This document shows positions 62,917-64,000 of a stretch of 64,000 nucleotides of DNA, one piece after another (position 1 is the first letter of the stretch; the number at the start of each line of letters is the position of its first letter). The notes under the pieces were generated by a model. That model saw nothing but the letters and a program-made list of their open reading frames with translations, made no database searches and was not told the DNA's origin. The position numbers and the translations under genes are program-made. The DNA comes from Paenibacillus sp. FSL R7-0204 (GTDB lineage: Bacteria > Bacillota > Bacilli > Paenibacillales > Paenibacillaceae). The stretch lies in the NCBI RefSeq assembly GCF_038002225.1, contig NZ_JBBOCA010000001.1, positions 4,774,001 to 4,838,000 of the forward strand, read 5' to 3'.

Positions 62917-64000
62917 ATGCGGATTACACGCTGGATCTCCTCCAGTCTTAGAGCCAAACTGCTGGCTTTGTTCATAGTGCTGTCCACCATACCGCTGATT
63001 GCCGTCGGCCTCATTTCCTACCAGAAATCCTACCAATCCATTTCCAGTCACAGCAAGGCTTCAAGCATGCTTCAGGCCGATATGCTGGGAACGAATATGG
63101 ACAACCTGTTCAAGGATACCGAGCGTCTGCTGGAGCTTAGCAATAATCCTCAGGTCATCCACTTTCTGTTCTCACAGTCGGAGACCTATCAGGAGGCCAA
63201 GGACATTCTGCAGACCTTCACCCTCTACCGGGACACCTACAAGTATGAGAATGTGCTCAACATCAGCCTGATTAATCTGTACGGCAAAGGCATCAGCGAG
63301 CGCCGGGGAATCTTCCAGTCGGCCAGCAACCCGCTGCGCAATCCGCATTTTCAGGCATTATCCCAGAATCCGGAGCTGATCCTCCGGGTGCCTCCACCGC
63401 TGATTACCGGCTATGACCGGGTAGACGGCTTCACCTACGGGGATGAGGGCGTGATCTCGATTATGAAGGCGGTCAAGCAGCGGATTACACATGAGGTCAT
63501 TGGCTATATCATTGTGGATCTGAACGATTCCTTCATTAAAGAGTTCTGCGACAAGGTGACGATCGGCACTACCGGATTCTTCTACCTGCTGGACGAGCAG
63601 AACAATCCCCTCTATGTCCCTCCTGTGCGGGCGGGGGAGCTGGCCGTTATTCAGGACAACCTGATTCCTGCGGGGGAACGGGGCAGAAGCGGCAGCTTCG
63701 TGCTTCAGACGGGCGGACCGCCCCGGTTCATCGTCCATACCTCGTCGCTGGCGACAGGCTGGACGATTATCGGCATAGCCCCGCTGCAGGAGATTGTGGC
63801 CGAGGCGAACCGGATCAGGCAGCTGATTATTATCAGCGTGGGCTTAAGCATTATTTTTGCAATCACGCTCCATTATCTGCTGACCCGGCGGCTAACCCGG
63901 CCCATCCAGCTGCTCCAGCACAAGATGCGCCTGACCGCAAGTGGCTATCTGGAAGCCAAAGTCAAGCCGGACGGTACCGATGAGATCGCCGATCTCGGGC
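62917..64000 (+). CDS. Sensor histidine kinase (YesM-like), N-terminal part (runs off the window)
   Basis: The frame from ATG at 62917 is open for 361 codons to the window end. Membrane helix 1 is LLALFIVLSTIPLIAVGLIS (near 15-35). A large extracellular dCache-like sensor domain follows (about 40-290; ISIMKAVKQRITHEVIGYII, TGFFYLLDEQNNPLYVPP), then helix 2 at about 293-312 (LIIISVGLSIIFAITLHYL) and a HAMP start (RLTRPIQLLQHKMRLTASGY). The kinase core lies beyond the edge. It is divergent from the sugar importer and probably senses the same sugar or its oligomer. Confidence 0.88.
   Translation, partial: MRITRWISSSLRAKLLALFIVLSTIPLIAVGLISYQKSYQSISSHSKASSMLQADMLGTNMDNLFKDTERLLELSNNPQVIHFLFSQSETYQEAKDILQTFTLYRDTYKYENVLNISLINLYGKGISERRGIFQSASNPLRNPHFQALSQNPELILRVPPPLITGYDRVDGFTYGDEGVISIMKAVKQRITHEVIGYIIVDLNDSFIKEFCDKVTIGTTGFFYLLDEQNNPLYVPPVRAGELAVIQDNLIPAGERGRSGSFVLQTGGPPRFIVHTSSLATGWTIIGIAPLQEIVAEANRIRQLIIISVGLSIIFAITLHYLLTRRLTRPIQLLQHKMRLTASGYLEAKVKPDGTDEIADLG

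Overview
The window looks like a chromosomal segment of a Paenibacillus-type low-GC Gram-positive bacterium. Supporting signs are strong GGAGG ribosome-binding sites with frequent TTG and GTG starts, Lpl-type sugar transporters paired with YesM/YesN two-component systems, many AraC regulators, a LicT/BglP beta-glucoside operon with two antiterminator sites, and a GH43-CBM6-CBM36 arabinoxylanase of the XynD type known from P. polymyxa. I saw no rRNA, tRNA, prophage or transposase gene.

Layout. 1-580: N-terminus of a HelD-like helicase running off the left edge. 816-2505: quinone/catechol-detoxification pair (flavin reductase, MhqO-like dioxygenase) under twin operators. 2480-6880: a run of small accessory genes (prenyltransferase-fold protein, VOC protein, AraC, two GNATs, MerR). 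6937-7979: wrecked serine hydrolase. 8013-10317: ABC-2 exporter. 10396-15657: AT-rich island with an ECF sigma factor, a membrane protein, an ABC ATPase and two paralogous permeases, flanked by a 20-bp direct repeat. 15634-20668: TetR-controlled operon of MFS pump, FtsX-type permease and ATPase. 20970-25010: ArsR, MarR with a divergent oxidoreductase, histidine phosphatase, Rieske oxygenase. 25218-30677: licT-bglP-bglH-kdgT operon controlled by two antitermination leaders. 30790-36850: FMN reductase, LuxR, saccharopine-dehydrogenase-like protein, DUF817, XRE/DUF2975 pair, broken LysR, O-methyltransferase. 36928-39855: manganese/zinc ABC importer with an MntR-like operator. 39856-40530: non-coding. 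40531-43072: phosphodiesterase and UMF1-type MFS. 43179-50293: YesMN two-component system, Lpl-type importer and divergent AraC. 50289-50667: eight-copy 51-bp array of perfect hairpins. 50686-51366: Vsr/DUF559-like nuclease with a winged-helix tail. 51692-62647: arabinoxylan utilisation (GH10, GH43, GH43-CBM6-CBM36) with a CUT2 sugar importer that has two binding proteins. 62917-64000: start of a divergent sensor kinase.

How the parts work together. The right third is a plant-hemicellulose unit. Secreted GH10 and GH43 enzymes cut arabinoxylan, a YtfQRT/YjfF-like transporter imports a released pentose (probably a furanose sugar), and a truncated YesM-like kinase probably senses it. The middle imports and cleaves beta-glucosides. 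The left half is mostly export and stress response.

The most unusual structures are the hairpin array beside a nuclease-like gene, two dispersed repeat families (90 and 122 bp, two copies each), one of which lies inside the coding start of the metal-binding lipoprotein, and the AT-rich sigma/ABC island between direct repeats.
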